Source: Thozetella sp. PMI_491 | Taxonomy: Eukaryota > Ascomycota > Sordariomycetes > Chaetosphaeriales > Chaetosphaeriaceae | Length of the DNA: 64,000 nucleotides | Assembly (NCBI GenBank): GCA_021432635.1 | Contig: MU270035.1 | Location: forward strand, 558,001-622,000 | Reading direction: 5' to 3' | Part shown: in pieces, positions 10,559-21,335 of the stretch | Position numbering within the stretch: position 1 is the first letter of the stretch | Layout of the letters: every line of letters begins with the position of its first letter | Program-made: the position numbers and the translations under genes | Notes under the pieces: model-generated | The model's input: the letters and a program-made list of their open reading frames with translations, nothing else | Databases searched by the model: none | Told to the model about the DNA's origin: nothing

Positions 10559-11245
10559 ATGTCAGCCGAAGACGTCCGGTATTTCAAGTCGATACCATGG
10601 TGCGCGGAGCTTCTCGAGCAGCCAGGGGTGCGCATATGCGCCACGATATCCCGCCTTGATCTCAACCCGAACAAAGGCGGCCCATCGAATAACACGCTGT
10701 TTGTACGGACTCTCAACACCGAGGACGCAATTCCTCACTGCATTGGGTTCTACCGCGACCCTTTGTCGCCAGAAACTCCGGGCCTTGCATCCGATCCGAA
10801 TGTTCAAGGGCCAGCGAGCTCAGCCGATGATGGCACCTCGCGAGTCCTGGTACGCTCATCGTCTATAATGTTCGATCTCCGTCCCGGGGTGAATGGATCC
10901 AACGGAACAGCCCACGGGGGATTGATTACCTCGCTGATAGATGAGGCTATGGGAAATATGTTTCTCGCCAATGCTGAAGCTCGCGAAAGGGCCACTGCTA
11001 GCGGCCGGGCACTGCCACCAGACCTCCTGGACTTCAGGGTTGAGCGCGTTATCACAGCTGGCATGGATGTGCGGCTGAAGAAGCCACTAATCACACCCGG
11101 AATTGCGGTGCTTACTGCGCATTTTGTACAGATAAAAGACAGGAAGATGGTCATGACGGTGGAAGTCACTGGTGAACAAGGCGTTACATTTGCAACCGGC
11201 GGCGGAACCTGGCTACTTTTCCCCCCAAAGAAGAACAAGTTGTAG
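10559..11245 (+). CDS. Hot-dog-fold thioesterase (4HBT/PaaI-like)
   Basis: A 228-aa intronless protein. The hot-dog domain starts near residue 105 with the AHGGLITSLIDEAMGNM stretch, where the HGG loop and the following acidic residue of the long helix mark PaaI-like acyl-CoA thioesterases. The rest of the fold (VITAGMDVRLKKPL, AVLTAHFVQIKDRKMV) is intact. The 100-residue N-terminal extension is typical of fungal members, with no targeting signal that I can see. The gene is followed after about 150 bp by the convergent BBE-type oxidase. That oxidase, this thioesterase and the MFS carrier could form a small metabolic unit; this is inference from position. Confidence 0.82.
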   Translation: MSAEDVRYFKSIPWCAELLEQPGVRICATISRLDLNPNKGGPSNNTLFVRTLNTEDAIPHCIGFYRDPLSPETPGLASDPNVQGPASSADDGTSRVLVRSSSIMFDLRPGVNGSNGTAHGGLITSLIDEAMGNMFLANAEARERATASGRALPPDLLDFRVERVITAGMDVRLKKPLITPGIAVLTAHFVQIKDRKMVMTVEVTGEQGVTFATGGGTWLLFPPKKNKL

Positions 11246-11391
11246 TTCCGGCATTAGCTTCTCCCATTAGAAAGATGACTACCTGGGTCAGGTCCCAGAG
11301 CACACCTCATAGAATGCATTCGACTTGATTCATCCTAGTACTTTCTTTGGTATTCTTTGCCCGCCGATGTCCCCAAAATGCGTCTAAGATT

Positions 11392-13002
11392 TCATTTGAA
11401 CAGCTTGAACCCTCCCGGGACCATAGATTGGAAGACCCCATGAGGGTCGTACTTCTTACTGACTGCTTGCAATCGCGTCTTGACTTCCGGGCCATAACCG
11501 GCTATCGGGTCCTGTGAGCTGTCCGCGTAATTGAGATACTGGAACGGAATATAGAGGCCCTGTTTGGTCAAAACTTCGACGTGCTTGTCGATGATGTCCT
11601 GCATTCCCTTTTGCACTGCCTCATCGTCGGCGGCATTCGTGTATGCCGCCGTCAAGACCGACATGACCAGATCCTTCTCACCGGGCGGGAGCCCAAGGGA
11701 GTTCGTGCCGTTTGTGACTGGGTGTGTCTGGATGAGAAGGACGAGCTGCAGCCCTTCTATATCAGGGAGTGCCTTGGTGCCGTCTTCCCACGTTTGAAAC
11801 AGTTCAGAGTACAGCGCAGCGTCCGCATTCTTGAAAGAGTACACTATGTCAATGGCACTGCAAAACAGTCCCAATTTCCAGGTCAGGAGGCTGCGCCGGG
11901 AGTCCATCGGGAAAATAAATGGCTTACCGTGATGCGTCGGGCGAGAGCACTCCAGGGGAGTCAAGTACAATTTCCCCCACGTCTGCGAGTTTCAGACCAT
12001 TCTGAACCAGGCCTGGGATCGAGGTGAATGGCTGGTACACTGGGGGATCTTCAATCGGCTTCACATAGAAGAGAGAATCGCCAAGCGCATATATCCCACC
12101 TGAGATGAAGACGAGTGCTACGCCCATATCCGCAGCGTCGTCAAAATTCTGTGGATCCATAAATTGACTGAAGGCCTTGGCATGGGCGTCTAACGTGGCT
12201 GTCGTGTAGTTGAACGAAAGGCTGCCGCCTAGCATTGTTCCAAGAGGGAAGGTCGGGACATCGAAGCGGGTGACAATTCCAAAATTGTTAGAGCCACCCT
12301 TCAAGGCAAGCCATAGATCCGAGTAGGAGCTCGCGGTAGCATACACGATCTCGCCACTCGCAAGAACCACCTCGTAGCCGTATATATTGTCGCAGGCGAA
12401 CCCGTGCCGACGGGACAAGAAGTTAATACCGCCTACGAGAGGGTCTAGTTAGCATCCGGCCGGGGTCGCAGCGCCGGATTCAACTCACCTCCAGTGGAAA
12501 AGCCACCCACGCCAATCCCCGATACGCGACCGCCCATGACGGTGAGGTTGTAGGGAACGAGCTGGGGGTATATCTCGCTCCAGATCCCTCCACCGCCGAT
12601 GGATGCCACCTTCTGGTCTGCACTCAACATGACTGAGTTCATCAGACGCAGGTCCACCGTAATGCCGCCATCGATGTTTGCCGCCCCCTTCCAAATGGTG
12701 TGGCCGCCGCTACGAATGGCAAATTGAATCCTCGAGCCGCCTGCTGTGGCCAATTTGATGAACTTGGACACTTCGGAGGCGTCCTTGGGGGCAAAGATAC
12801 ATCCGGGTTCTAGATCTTTCTCTTGGCCAGAGTAGTAGGACGAGATGGACTCATTGTAGCTAGTGCTTTCCGGGTAGGATACCTGGCCCGGCAGTTGGGA
12901 TTCAAGGGCTTTGCAGAGGCTACTGCATGTTGTAGCCGTCCCTACCGCTGTCCCTGAGAGGATCGTTGTAAGCCCAAGGAGGCTCAAAGACACCCTGACC
13001 AT
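11392..13002 (-). CDS. Secreted FAD-linked oxidase of the berberine-bridge (BBE) type
   Basis: A 494-aa flavin oxidase, probably carrying covalent FAD. The signal peptide is MVRVSLSLLGLTTILSGTAV. The PCMH-type FAD domain contains FAIRSGGHTIWKG, whose His is the usual flavin attachment residue, followed by GITVDLRLMN and GGRVSGIGVGGFSTGGG. The substrate domain follows, and the C-terminal BBE motif is YLNYADSS and YDPHGVFQ. Two introns, 12433-12488 (GTGAGT...GCTAAC...TAG) and 11858-11927, join the exons in one frame (1485 nt). An upstream in-frame Met at 13122 was rejected because the one at 13002 gives the signal peptide. Fungal members oxidise sugars, alcohols or cyclise natural products; the substrate here is unknown. 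Confidence 0.9.
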
Positions 13003-13658
13003 ATTGTTCGCTGGGCCTAGGGAAGCGTGGTGCTGGATGCCATACGGGAAACAAGGCAGGCGCATCGAAAGCGCGGTCTGGGCACAGATTTTCTTATACG
13101 TCACATACGGGCCGAATGCCATGCAAGGCCAAAGGTCCTAGTTTACAGATCTCCCGTTGCACGAGCGGGGTTTCCTACCTCCTCCGCATTCAACTGTGTG
13201 GTACTGCAGGCAATGAATCCTCCCGAGACCTAGCGCTAGTTCCCCAGGTGATCTCGCTTCCTGCAAATGGGGAAAATAACACCCTCCTTGTAGTCAACAA
13301 GTACCTCCATATAATCAGCAGGTATTATCCTACAGGAGAACCACAAGGCTGAGCCCCAACCCCATAGTCTCAAGATCCACCGGCAGCTGCTCCAATTAGG
13401 GAGCAATAACTTTCCCCTCCCTCATGGGTGTTGGAAGGCCAAGTTCCAGTCATGATCTTTGCTGGCTTGGAGCACAGCAGCTTAGACATCCCAGTGCTAC
13501 CCTGGCACCCAGTCAGCTGGGGCGTGGCACGTACTGGGGTATAGGCAGGGGCCTAGCGAATCAACTGAGTTGGTGGTAGACTACAGCACGGAACGCCATC
13601 TTTTCCACGGACGGTCTGCATTGTACACGCAACGACAACAAGGCCGTGGTCGGGCGAG
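13003..13658. other. Intergenic region
   Basis: Upstream DNA of the BBE oxidase and 3' flank of the MFS gene. Nothing else is supportable. Confidence 0.4.
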
Positions 13659-14993
13659 TTATTTGGTTGCCTGAGATTGAGTCGATCTCGTGGCTATTCG
13701 TGCTGCTGCTGCTGCGCAGGCACCAAGTAAAATGCAAGTGCCCGCGAAGATTTGTGCCCCTAGATAGCTCCCCTGGCTTTTCTGGATCAATGCACCGCTG
13801 ATTGAAGGCCCTGTCAGAGTCGCAAAGCTAACAATACTGAAGATCATCCCGACGCGGGTTCCGGTCCGATTGATATCTGGTGTCATGGTGGTTGCGACTG
13901 CTGGAAAGAGGGACTGTAGAGCCGCCGCGAAGAACCCGTATATGACGGCAAACGCGGTGAGAGCACTTTCGGTATGGATGGCTGCCCAACAGTAAACCAA
14001 CAGCGCAGTAGTGAAGCTCAGTGGAATCAAGAGGTTGAGTGAGCCCGTCCATCGCGCGGCGACAATTCCAGGGATAATCCGGCCAACGATGCCGACTCCG
14101 TTCAGAATCATGATCAAGTTGACCGGCTCCGCGATGCCGATGTGGTCGCGCGCGAAGGTGCCTAGGTAGAAGAAGACGAAGTAGAGCCCCCAAAAGTTCA
14201 AGAACATGCTCAGCGAGAAGAAAACGAACGGCAGTTCACGAAATGCCGACTTGTCGATCAGCGGCCCGGTTCTGCGAGGCGGCACCCGAGGCGTGAACCA
14301 GATCAGGCATGGCAAGGACGTAGCGAGCATGACGAACCCCATGATGCGTAGAGCCCAGGGAAAGCCATATCCGGCGCGATTGATCAGCTGGTTCACTATC
14401 ACCGGGTACACGAGACCGCCTGTGCCCGCGCCAGCGGCGGCGATGCCCACCGCAAGGGCCCGGTTCTTGTTAAAATAGGACGACAGGATAGAGAGAGCCG
14501 GGCAGAAGGTGCAGCCATTTCCGAGGCCCACCGCCACTGCCTGGGCGAGGAAGATCTGCCAGTATGTGGAGCAGAGAGACGTCAGGAATATGCCGCAGAG
14601 CTGAAGCACTACGCCAACAGCGAATACGGCTCGGAAGTAGCCGGCATCAGTGAGTCGTCCTGCCGCCACGCCCACCAAGAACAGCAAGAAGACTTGCACG
14701 GTACCGATCCACGAGATGGATGACTGCGATTCTCCGAGCGTTGACGAGTAGTACTGCTGGAACATTCCGAACCCGTTCGCCAAGCCCCAGGTGTTAAAGA
14801 ATACCAAATGCATCAAGACTGCTTGTAGCCAAGCCATATAGCCGCCATCGGGAGGTCCATCAAGCCCCGCAGGAGAAGATATTTGGTCTGTTTCGACGGG
14901 ATGCTCCATGTCGTCGGAGTCACTGCTTGTGAGCCCGGTAGCGTCCGCCTCCGGGTCCTGGAGTGATGTGCCCTTCTCCATTTTGTGATGCAC
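13659..14993 (-). CDS. MFS carrier of the monocarboxylate (MCT/Mch) type
   Basis: A 444-aa intronless membrane transporter. After a charged cytosolic N-terminus of about 45 residues comes PPDGGYMAWLQA, the MCT signature at the start of helix 1. Twelve predicted membrane segments follow with a loop after helix 6 (WFTPRVPPRRTGPLIDK). The sequence GLGNGCTFCPALSILSSYF in helices 4-5 is typical of fungal MCT-like proteins. Despite the name, fungal members move diverse organic acids or secondary metabolites, so the substrate is open. A second Met at 14981 could also serve as start. A 34-bp pyrimidine-rich element lies about 150-180 bp upstream and is nearly duplicated upstream of the Zn2Cys6 gene at 29037. 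Confidence 0.9.
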   Translation of the reverse strand: MHHKMEKGTSLQDPEADATGLTSSDSDDMEHPVETDQISSPAGLDGPPDGGYMAWLQAVLMHLVFFNTWGLANGFGMFQQYYSSTLGESQSSISWIGTVQVFLLFLVGVAAGRLTDAGYFRAVFAVGVVLQLCGIFLTSLCSTYWQIFLAQAVAVGLGNGCTFCPALSILSSYFNKNRALAVGIAAAGAGTGGLVYPVIVNQLINRAGYGFPWALRIMGFVMLATSLPCLIWFTPRVPPRRTGPLIDKSAFRELPFVFFSLSMFLNFWGLYFVFFYLGTFARDHIGIAEPVNLIMILNGVGIVGRIIPGIVAARWTGSLNLLIPLSFTTALLVYCWAAIHTESALTAFAVIYGFFAAALQSLFPAVATTMTPDINRTGTRVGMIFSIVSFATLTGPSISGALIQKSQGSYLGAQIFAGTCILLGACAAAAARIATRSTQSQATK

Positions 14994-15141
14994 AGTGATG
15001 ATTCCGGCTCAAGTAGAGAAGAAATACAAATACGAGACCAGAGAGGGTCTAGCCCAATCTCACCGTATGAAGATGGCGTCTTATATTTATGTATCTTGCC
15101 CGGTGCTTAGAAAAATCTAGCGAAGACCTTCCGTTCCGTGG

Positions 15142-15175
15142 TTCCCGCTTTTCCCGCCTTTCCCGCTCCGGCGCC
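15142..15175 (+). promoter_or_regulatory. 34-bp TTCCCGC-repeat element, copy 1
   Basis: Three successive TTTCCCGC-like units followed by GGCGCC. It lies about 150-180 bp upstream of the MFS start at 14993. A second copy at 28877-28910 matches at 31 of 34 positions, the three differences all being C/T. The repeated unit resembles a factor-binding site; this is inference. Confidence 0.5.
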
Positions 15176-17741
15176 ACCAACGCCGCCGTTGCCGCACCTT
15201 GGGCCCCACTATTTACTCATGGCCCAAGGCTGGATTATTAACGGGCTTTCGATGAAATCTCTATGTTATCGACGGTAGCCCTGGCTGACTCGCTGGCACC
15301 TAGCCAATCAGCAAAACCGGCGAGCGCCTTTCTAGGTCTGCCGAGTTGTCTAAAGCCCGCCCCTAACATCTCAACAATTACTGCCAACAGTATCCGGGGT
15401 GTCTATGACCATTACAGCTTGTATGGACGCTGGCTTTATGCCTCCAGCTGGTTGACACGCTCTTTTTTAGATGAGAGGGGGGGAGCGGCTTTTTTTCTTT
15501 CTTTTCCCTACCGTCGAACCAAGTACAGTACTGTACCTCTAGCCGTCCGGGGGATACACCAGCTTCCAGCCCAAGACCGTCTTACGCTGCAAAGCCCCGG
15601 TCCTAAGGTTCGTCTGCCTCACTACCTAATATGCACGACCAGTTCTCTCGATTAGTCGCACATCAGCCACTCCAAGCATACCAAAGAGTATCACCCATCT
15701 ATTCAATGAAGGTAGAACACACACCATTGTCACAGTTATAGCTAATTCTTGACTCCCTCAAGCTCCATGTCACCATTTTCGTCTATACTGTCACCACGAT
15801 TGCCGTCAAGGCGGGTGGTAGTAGCAGTGCTACCAACGAGCAAAGCGGGGCTGCAGCTCGGGTTAGGTCTTGAGTAGCCCGGAAGCCTGTTTGAAGGACG
15901 GCCCTCAGTTTCTGGCGAGGAGCTTAACCCGGCTGCTTAGAGCTCTTTGAAAGACTTCCTCCCTAGCTCTCAAAGACTATCATTGTGTAGCAAATTGGAA
16001 ATTTTGTGCCTAAGACCTCTCCTCACTCGTGTTTGGGACCTATCCCCGCGGTTAGAACTTTTATGCTTCACAACGGACCGCTGCTTCTCCTCGAGGCGGT
16101 CTTACAACACCCAGCATATTGACAAAAGCAACGCATTCCTACCTGCCTCGGCACTCGGGCGGAACTGTCCCACTTTTCTACCCTAGAGAATCTCTATGCT
16201 ACTAGCCATTATCAGTTCTCCATCCTAGATATCGTGTTCTCGAGTCATTTCTCGGTTCCGGTCTCGGCTTTGTCACGCCTCGCGTGGTAGAGCTGGACTG
16301 TATTACCCTCGCCCTCCATTCCACCCTTGAACGGCTGTACTCGCTCCGAGGACCAATTGAGAGACGATTCGGCGCTCTTTGAAGGCACAAGTAAACTTCC
16401 TCCATATCAACACCTGGCAAATAGTCAGGGTAGGGGACCCATTGCGCCGCCAGCGGATATCTCTAACTGGCTGGGATGCTTACTGCCGTGGTTTTGATGG
16501 TCCTACAGTGGAGGCACCAGAGGCGCCCGGCCCTGAATACTTGTTCGACAGGGAAATCTTGGGCATTATTAATGTAAAGTTTCACACTTTGATAAAATAT
16601 CTTCCTAGGCTAGTATTATAAGGGACAAACTAGATTCGTTATGACGCTGTGGCGGCTGTGGCTGGTCACAAGCCACAGACCCACACCAATAGTTAGTCTT
16701 CAGAACTCTCCCCACGCCTTTAGGTAGAGGGAATTCAAGCACCTTACATCCCCCATCCCTTTTCGTCGATCGTGAGTCAGAACCCAGCATTCGGAGGCGA
16801 TCAACCCTCTCAATATCTATAGAAGCGCTAGCTTAGACTCCCGGCTGACAACATGTCCCTATTGTAACAAGAGTGACTGCGAATTTTCTTGATGTTGCTT
16901 TTATTGAAGGAACCGTTCCTCCTTATGGTCACCAACCTGAGAGTCAAGGAGTTTACACAACGTTAGTAACGATTCGGCAGCCCAGATTCATCTAGGGAGG
17001 ATATCAATGCAAACAGAGGTGTTCAGATAGCTGAGGAACAAGAGGCCTCCACATCAAGTGTGTTATGTTAGTAACATCGGCATCGATAATTGGTTACAAG
17101 GCGGAGTGACGCGCTAGCATTGTCTTCGGTGTCACTTTTTGTAGCTAGTAAGTGGCTTCGACTATGACGACAAGGGATCATCATTCCCTCAGTCCAGATC
17201 GACGGCTCCGCGGGAGATTGTTAGCTTGGGCTTAAGTTGAGGCACTCTTTGGGGTTGGAGATCACTCCACAGTAAAAATTCAATGTGAAACTTTATGAGC
17301 GCCATCGGCATTTCCATCCCGAAATCCAACCACATTTCAGTCTTGGATTGGGCCCCCATATGCGTCTCGGTGAAAATATGACAAATAAGGGTTATTGAGG
17401 CGACTTCAGGGTACCTTATTGGAGCGAGCACCACGTGCCTTTGACAGTCGGGCAACCAGCAGCCAAATTCAAGGTTTAAATTGATCATTATGACTGGTCT
17501 TAACATCAACGACGAGGCTTATGGCAAGTCGCTCACTTGAAAAATAACGACTATGACATCGAGAACAAGTTCTGCTAAATATTCCATATTAATCTTATGC
17601 TCACTCTGTCTCAATAATCGGTCCGATGTAGCAAACTCTCCTATTCATGCCGTCTCCGCCTCAAAGCTGGAGGTATACTGTAATATGACAATAGCGACTT
17701 ATTCTAGCTCCATCTCTCTTAAGTTCCTGCTATTTTTATTA

Positions 17742-17749
17742 TATATATT
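17742..17749 (+). promoter_or_regulatory. TATA-like element of the small secreted protein gene
   Basis: TATATATA about 110 bp upstream of the ATG at 17858, followed by a CT-rich and A-rich leader. Confidence 0.4.
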
Positions 17750-17857
17750 AACCTAGAAACCCATCCAGCCTCTCGTTCAACTGTTCAAACACAGAGAATC
17801 ACAATCTCGCACTTCAACTTCCCATCATCTGAAATCTACTAAAATCAATTATTCATC

Positions 17858-18231
17858 ATGGTTAAGGCCTCTTTCATCTCCATTGCCGCTTTGGCTACCA
17901 TGGTTCAATTTGCCACTGCAGATTCCTATAACTGCAGGCCAAACACTCGCTATTGCGCTTCTGTTCTCGAGGAAGGCCGAGGTTAGCTAAATCCCCTGCC
18001 ATAGATTTTGACAGGAAGCCTCCTAATTAATGAATAGGTTACCCCAGGCATGTAATTAGGGCTGCATACGAAAAAGTACACCCGGACGGTTCCGACGAAG
18101 ATATCTTTGTGCGCTCGGTATACTACTGTACAGATGGCTATAACATTATATGGACCGAAACCTGTCCCTATGGGTCATGCAAGGATGGTGGCCAGGGCCA
18201 CGATGACTACTGCCAATACGGCCAAAAGTAA
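17858..18231 (+). CDS. Small secreted cysteine-rich protein (candidate effector)
   Basis: A two-exon gene, too short to stand out by length. Exon 1 is 17858-17981, the intron is 17982-18037 (GTTAGC donor, CTAAT branch region, TAG acceptor) and exon 2 is 18038-18231. The joined frame gives 105 aa ending in TAA. Residues 1-21 are a classic signal peptide (MVKASFISIAALATMVQFAT then AD). The mature part has six cysteines, enough for three disulfides: NCRPNTRYC near the start, then YYC, TC, GSC and DYC. It ends in a polar, Gly/Asp-rich tail. I recognise no family. Size, secretion signal, even cysteine count and an isolated position in a gene-poor tract are the usual profile of fungal effectors or antimicrobial proteins. 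The donor GTTAGC is weak, which is the main doubt. Confidence 0.7.
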
Positions 18232-18860
18232 CCCATATTAGGGGTGTGTGGACTAAATCAGTCCTAAAAGAGAGTATGCTTGCAAGATTTTGGAGAACAC
18301 GTTCATTTCCATGTATCACTTATAATTTGGCCAAAGAAAGACACTCATTTACTTGTACTTATCTGGCCAGTTGGAATTGCCCTTGTGGCAAGTCTAACCA
18401 TCTTGCAGGTTAAAATAGTATAGTAGCTTAGCGCTATTTCGAAAGAGACATAACAATGGCTCAGTAGACTCCATCAAAATTCTCGAGAATTCATCTGTAT
18501 ATTGTGTACTACGTCCTAAAATTTAACATTAACTTGCTAAAAAGGTTGTTAGAGCTTTAATAACACATAGGGTATTGAAAGTTTTACCAGAGGTAAGGCG
18601 GGTAGCACAATTAGCCATAAAGGGGCAAACAATTGTATTAGATAACAGGGCTAACTACTTGATATGAACACGTCACTTCCATCACTTCTATAGTCTCGCT
18701 CTAAATGCAACTAGTGCCAACTTTCATCTAACTCGCCGAAAGTTGTCGTGTCTAGAGATCATGGTTGTAAGTGTGCCTGCCACAAAGCCCAACCGGGCAG
18801 CGAGTAAGGAAAGATGACTAGTGTTTAAGCGAAGAAACTATAGCCTACAACGAGGCTATT
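18232..18860. other. Intergenic, AT-rich
   Basis: 3' flanks of the small secreted protein gene and the adenosine deaminase gene. No further features seen. Confidence 0.4.
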
Positions 18861-20807
18861 CTAGACAGGATACTGCCCACCATATTCGGCCACGATCCAT
18901 TCGCAATATACCTCCCACTGCGCATGCCACTCATTCATTCGCTTAGCCTTGATGCTTGACCCAGATGCTCCCAGCTGAATGTCAAGAGCCCACTCTTCCG
19001 GGAACTGGTCCTCAAAATTAGAGTAGCGGACCGAGTTCTCTGCGAGGGCGCCCTTTTCATGCACGAAATCAGCCGCTGCCGTCCGCGATATCACCAATTG
19101 ATATATCGATGGCCACCGCACGTAGTTGCCCAACATGGAAAGGAAAGATGCATGGGATAAACTTACAAGTCCGCCAAGACCTAGATTCTCATATCCTTGC
19201 AACGCCTGATAGAAATCAAAGCTCAAACCGGGTGCATCATGCCCCATGATGGCCGGATCATCATTGCTGATGGACGTGGGCACGCCGTGTGCGATCAAGG
19301 CTGGCAAGGGGTGGTGCAGGACGTCGGTGGCGAGGCGCAGGACTTCGTTGGAGATCGGACACACTTCAATCATGATGTTGTGCTCAGCAGCGTACTTCAT
19401 CAACTTCGGGTGCTTGTACAAGGAGAAACCATGGCCGATACGACGGTTGTCGGGAAGAACTAGCGCGTCGAAAAGGTTCATGTCGGTCGAGTTACCAGTT
19501 CCCACTGTCTCGCCGGCGTGGAAGAAGAAGGGAATTGTGAGGTTGAGCTTGTCTGTCTGCTCGCGTAACCAGAGAAGCTCCGGGATGAGAGACGAGAGCG
19601 GTCGGCCGAGGTCCTCCTGTCCGACCAGATCATACCCCGAGATGAGGGCCGGGTACGACTGCTTGGCTGCGAGGAGAGACTCCATGCCCTGTATGATGAG
19701 AGATTGATTTTTAGCCCTCTTATCCGCCCAGATCACCCTCAGGCCCCAGAAGTCTTTCCCTTTCCCGGTCGCCTTGAACTTTTCAATCTCATCGCTGATC
19801 ACCATCCACGGGAAGTTAGGGTCGGAGCTGGGCGCCGATTCTCCTAAAGGCACTACGTTTGCAAGCGACACGTCGCTGCGCAGCTCGACCCAACTGATGC
19901 CGTCGTCCGCAAGGCCCTCCAGCAGCACCTGCAAAAACTCGCGGAAGACCGGCTCGTACAAGAGGAACGTGCCACCTGTCGCGAAGAACTTGGAGAACTG
20001 TCGCCAGACGGCGTCAACACCTAGCTCGTGGCGGACCGCGACGTCCGGCTCCAGCGTGACCTTGGCCATGAGGAAGTCGAAGAAAGCGACTCTTCCGCCA
20101 GGCCACTCGTCTGCCGCCTGGCCTAGAGGGATCTTCGTCCCGCTCACATAGCTTGCCGAGTGAAGGGATGGAATAGATGCATTTAGTGTCAGATTGTTGA
20201 CGTGGCTGACGCTCAGAGTTGCGTTCTTGCGGTAGATATCCAGCGATAGGCTCTGTGAGGAGGAAATGACCATTCCCTCGGTTTTCTCCAAGATATTAAA
20301 GATGGTGCCATACGGGAGCATGGAATTCCAATGGGTATGCAAGAGGGCCCCCTTTGGCATGCGCTGCACGATCTTCCAAAGCTCACTCTGCAAGATGAAG
20401 GGTCTGGCGAGAGGGAACATCATCCCGGCAAACCTCTCCGTCTCCTCCTGGCCGATTTCGCCATAGTGCCGCCAGTAGTGATCAATTTCATTCTGTCTGA
20501 TGGCCGCCACGATGGCCGAAGCTTTCTTGGCTGCTGGTGACAGGGACTCGCGGAAACTATAATCTATAGAAGCAACGTAATGTTAGGGTTGGCTAAAAAG
20601 CCGAGTAAGTTGCCACTGGGCTGGGAGCTCACCTTGCCTGAGAGACTCCTCGTCGGCTATCCATGCCGCTCTAGTGGCAAAGTAATCTTGGACAACCGTG
20701 TCGTTAGAATCTGGTACACCCTTGGAATCACGCGCACCGGTTTTGCTCGACAATGCAAGAAAGGAAAGTAGGAGCGTAGTCCAGCTCTGTAGGCCGTGAG
20801 AAACCAT
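18861..20807 (-). CDS. Secreted ADGF/CECR1-type adenosine deaminase
   Basis: A 625-aa enzyme predicted to deaminate extracellular adenosine or deoxyadenosine to inosine. Signal peptide at about residues 1-25 (MVSHGLQSWTTLLLSFLALS). The catalytic domain shows LLHTHWNSML (zinc His pair), FFFHAGET (His-Ala-Gly-Glu), IGHGF, CPISNEVL and SISNDDPA, i.e. the full adenosine-deaminase set. The insertion of about 100 residues and the secretion signal mark the growth-factor (ADGF) class. One intron, 20564-20632, joins the exons at a Gly/Asp codon in frame (1878 nt). A TATA box (TATAAAA) lies 84-90 bp upstream. Together with the NCS1 permease downstream it points to nucleoside and purine scavenging. Confidence 0.93.
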
Positions 20808-21335
20808 TATTCACAACGATAGACAAGATCATTCAAGCTATGAAGCGCAAACCCCAAGTTTCGGCATTTCATTTGCATATCAAGCCCTGCTTTTATACCT
20901 CCGAGCTCGCCACCCTCCGTACTACCTTAATCTGATTCCATCTTATGATATACAGACTAAGGCAGTTGTCGTTCTGCAAAGGCGTAAGGGCGGGGCGAGC
21001 GGTGAGCCCCACGTGCCAATAAGCTAGCCCCCAAACAACCCCCAAAGCGCTCGTATCAACCACAAGGTATCATACGGACATGGATCACTAATTCTTTGAT
21101 AATAGGGGCTTGAACTACCCCGCATCAGCGGACTTTAGGGCGATAGTCTAGCATATCCCCTGTAGAGACTGCGCAATTTGTTTCGATAGTATCTGGTTGG
21201 TTCTGTATCAATATGCGGTGTATCCAGGTGTCCATCCGAATCCTATCACTTCCGCAGCCTAGTATTCCGTCGCTGTCCAAGTAGGACCTCAGGGCCCAAA
21301 TCGCCACCCAAACACAGACGGCTTACAGTCCGATC
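20808..21335. other. Intergenic region
   Basis: Promoter of the adenosine deaminase gene, with TTTTATA at 20891-20897 (a TATA box on the minus strand), and the 3' flank of the C2H2 regulator. No gene seen. Confidence 0.45.

Larger units (their letters stand above)
14994..17857. other. Gene-poor tract (2.9 kb)
   Basis: No gene can be supported. Near 15055-15085 lie TATA-like words of the MFS promoter, and 15142-15175 is the repeated pyrimidine element. From about 15640 onward the sequence is broken by stops in all frames and looks like old decayed DNA without a recognisable family. Confidence 0.4.

Noticed and set aside
17189-17509. 106-codon minus-strand frame with protein-like composition
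   Set aside because: No start context, partner exon or recognisable motif; possibly a gene fragment, but not supportable.
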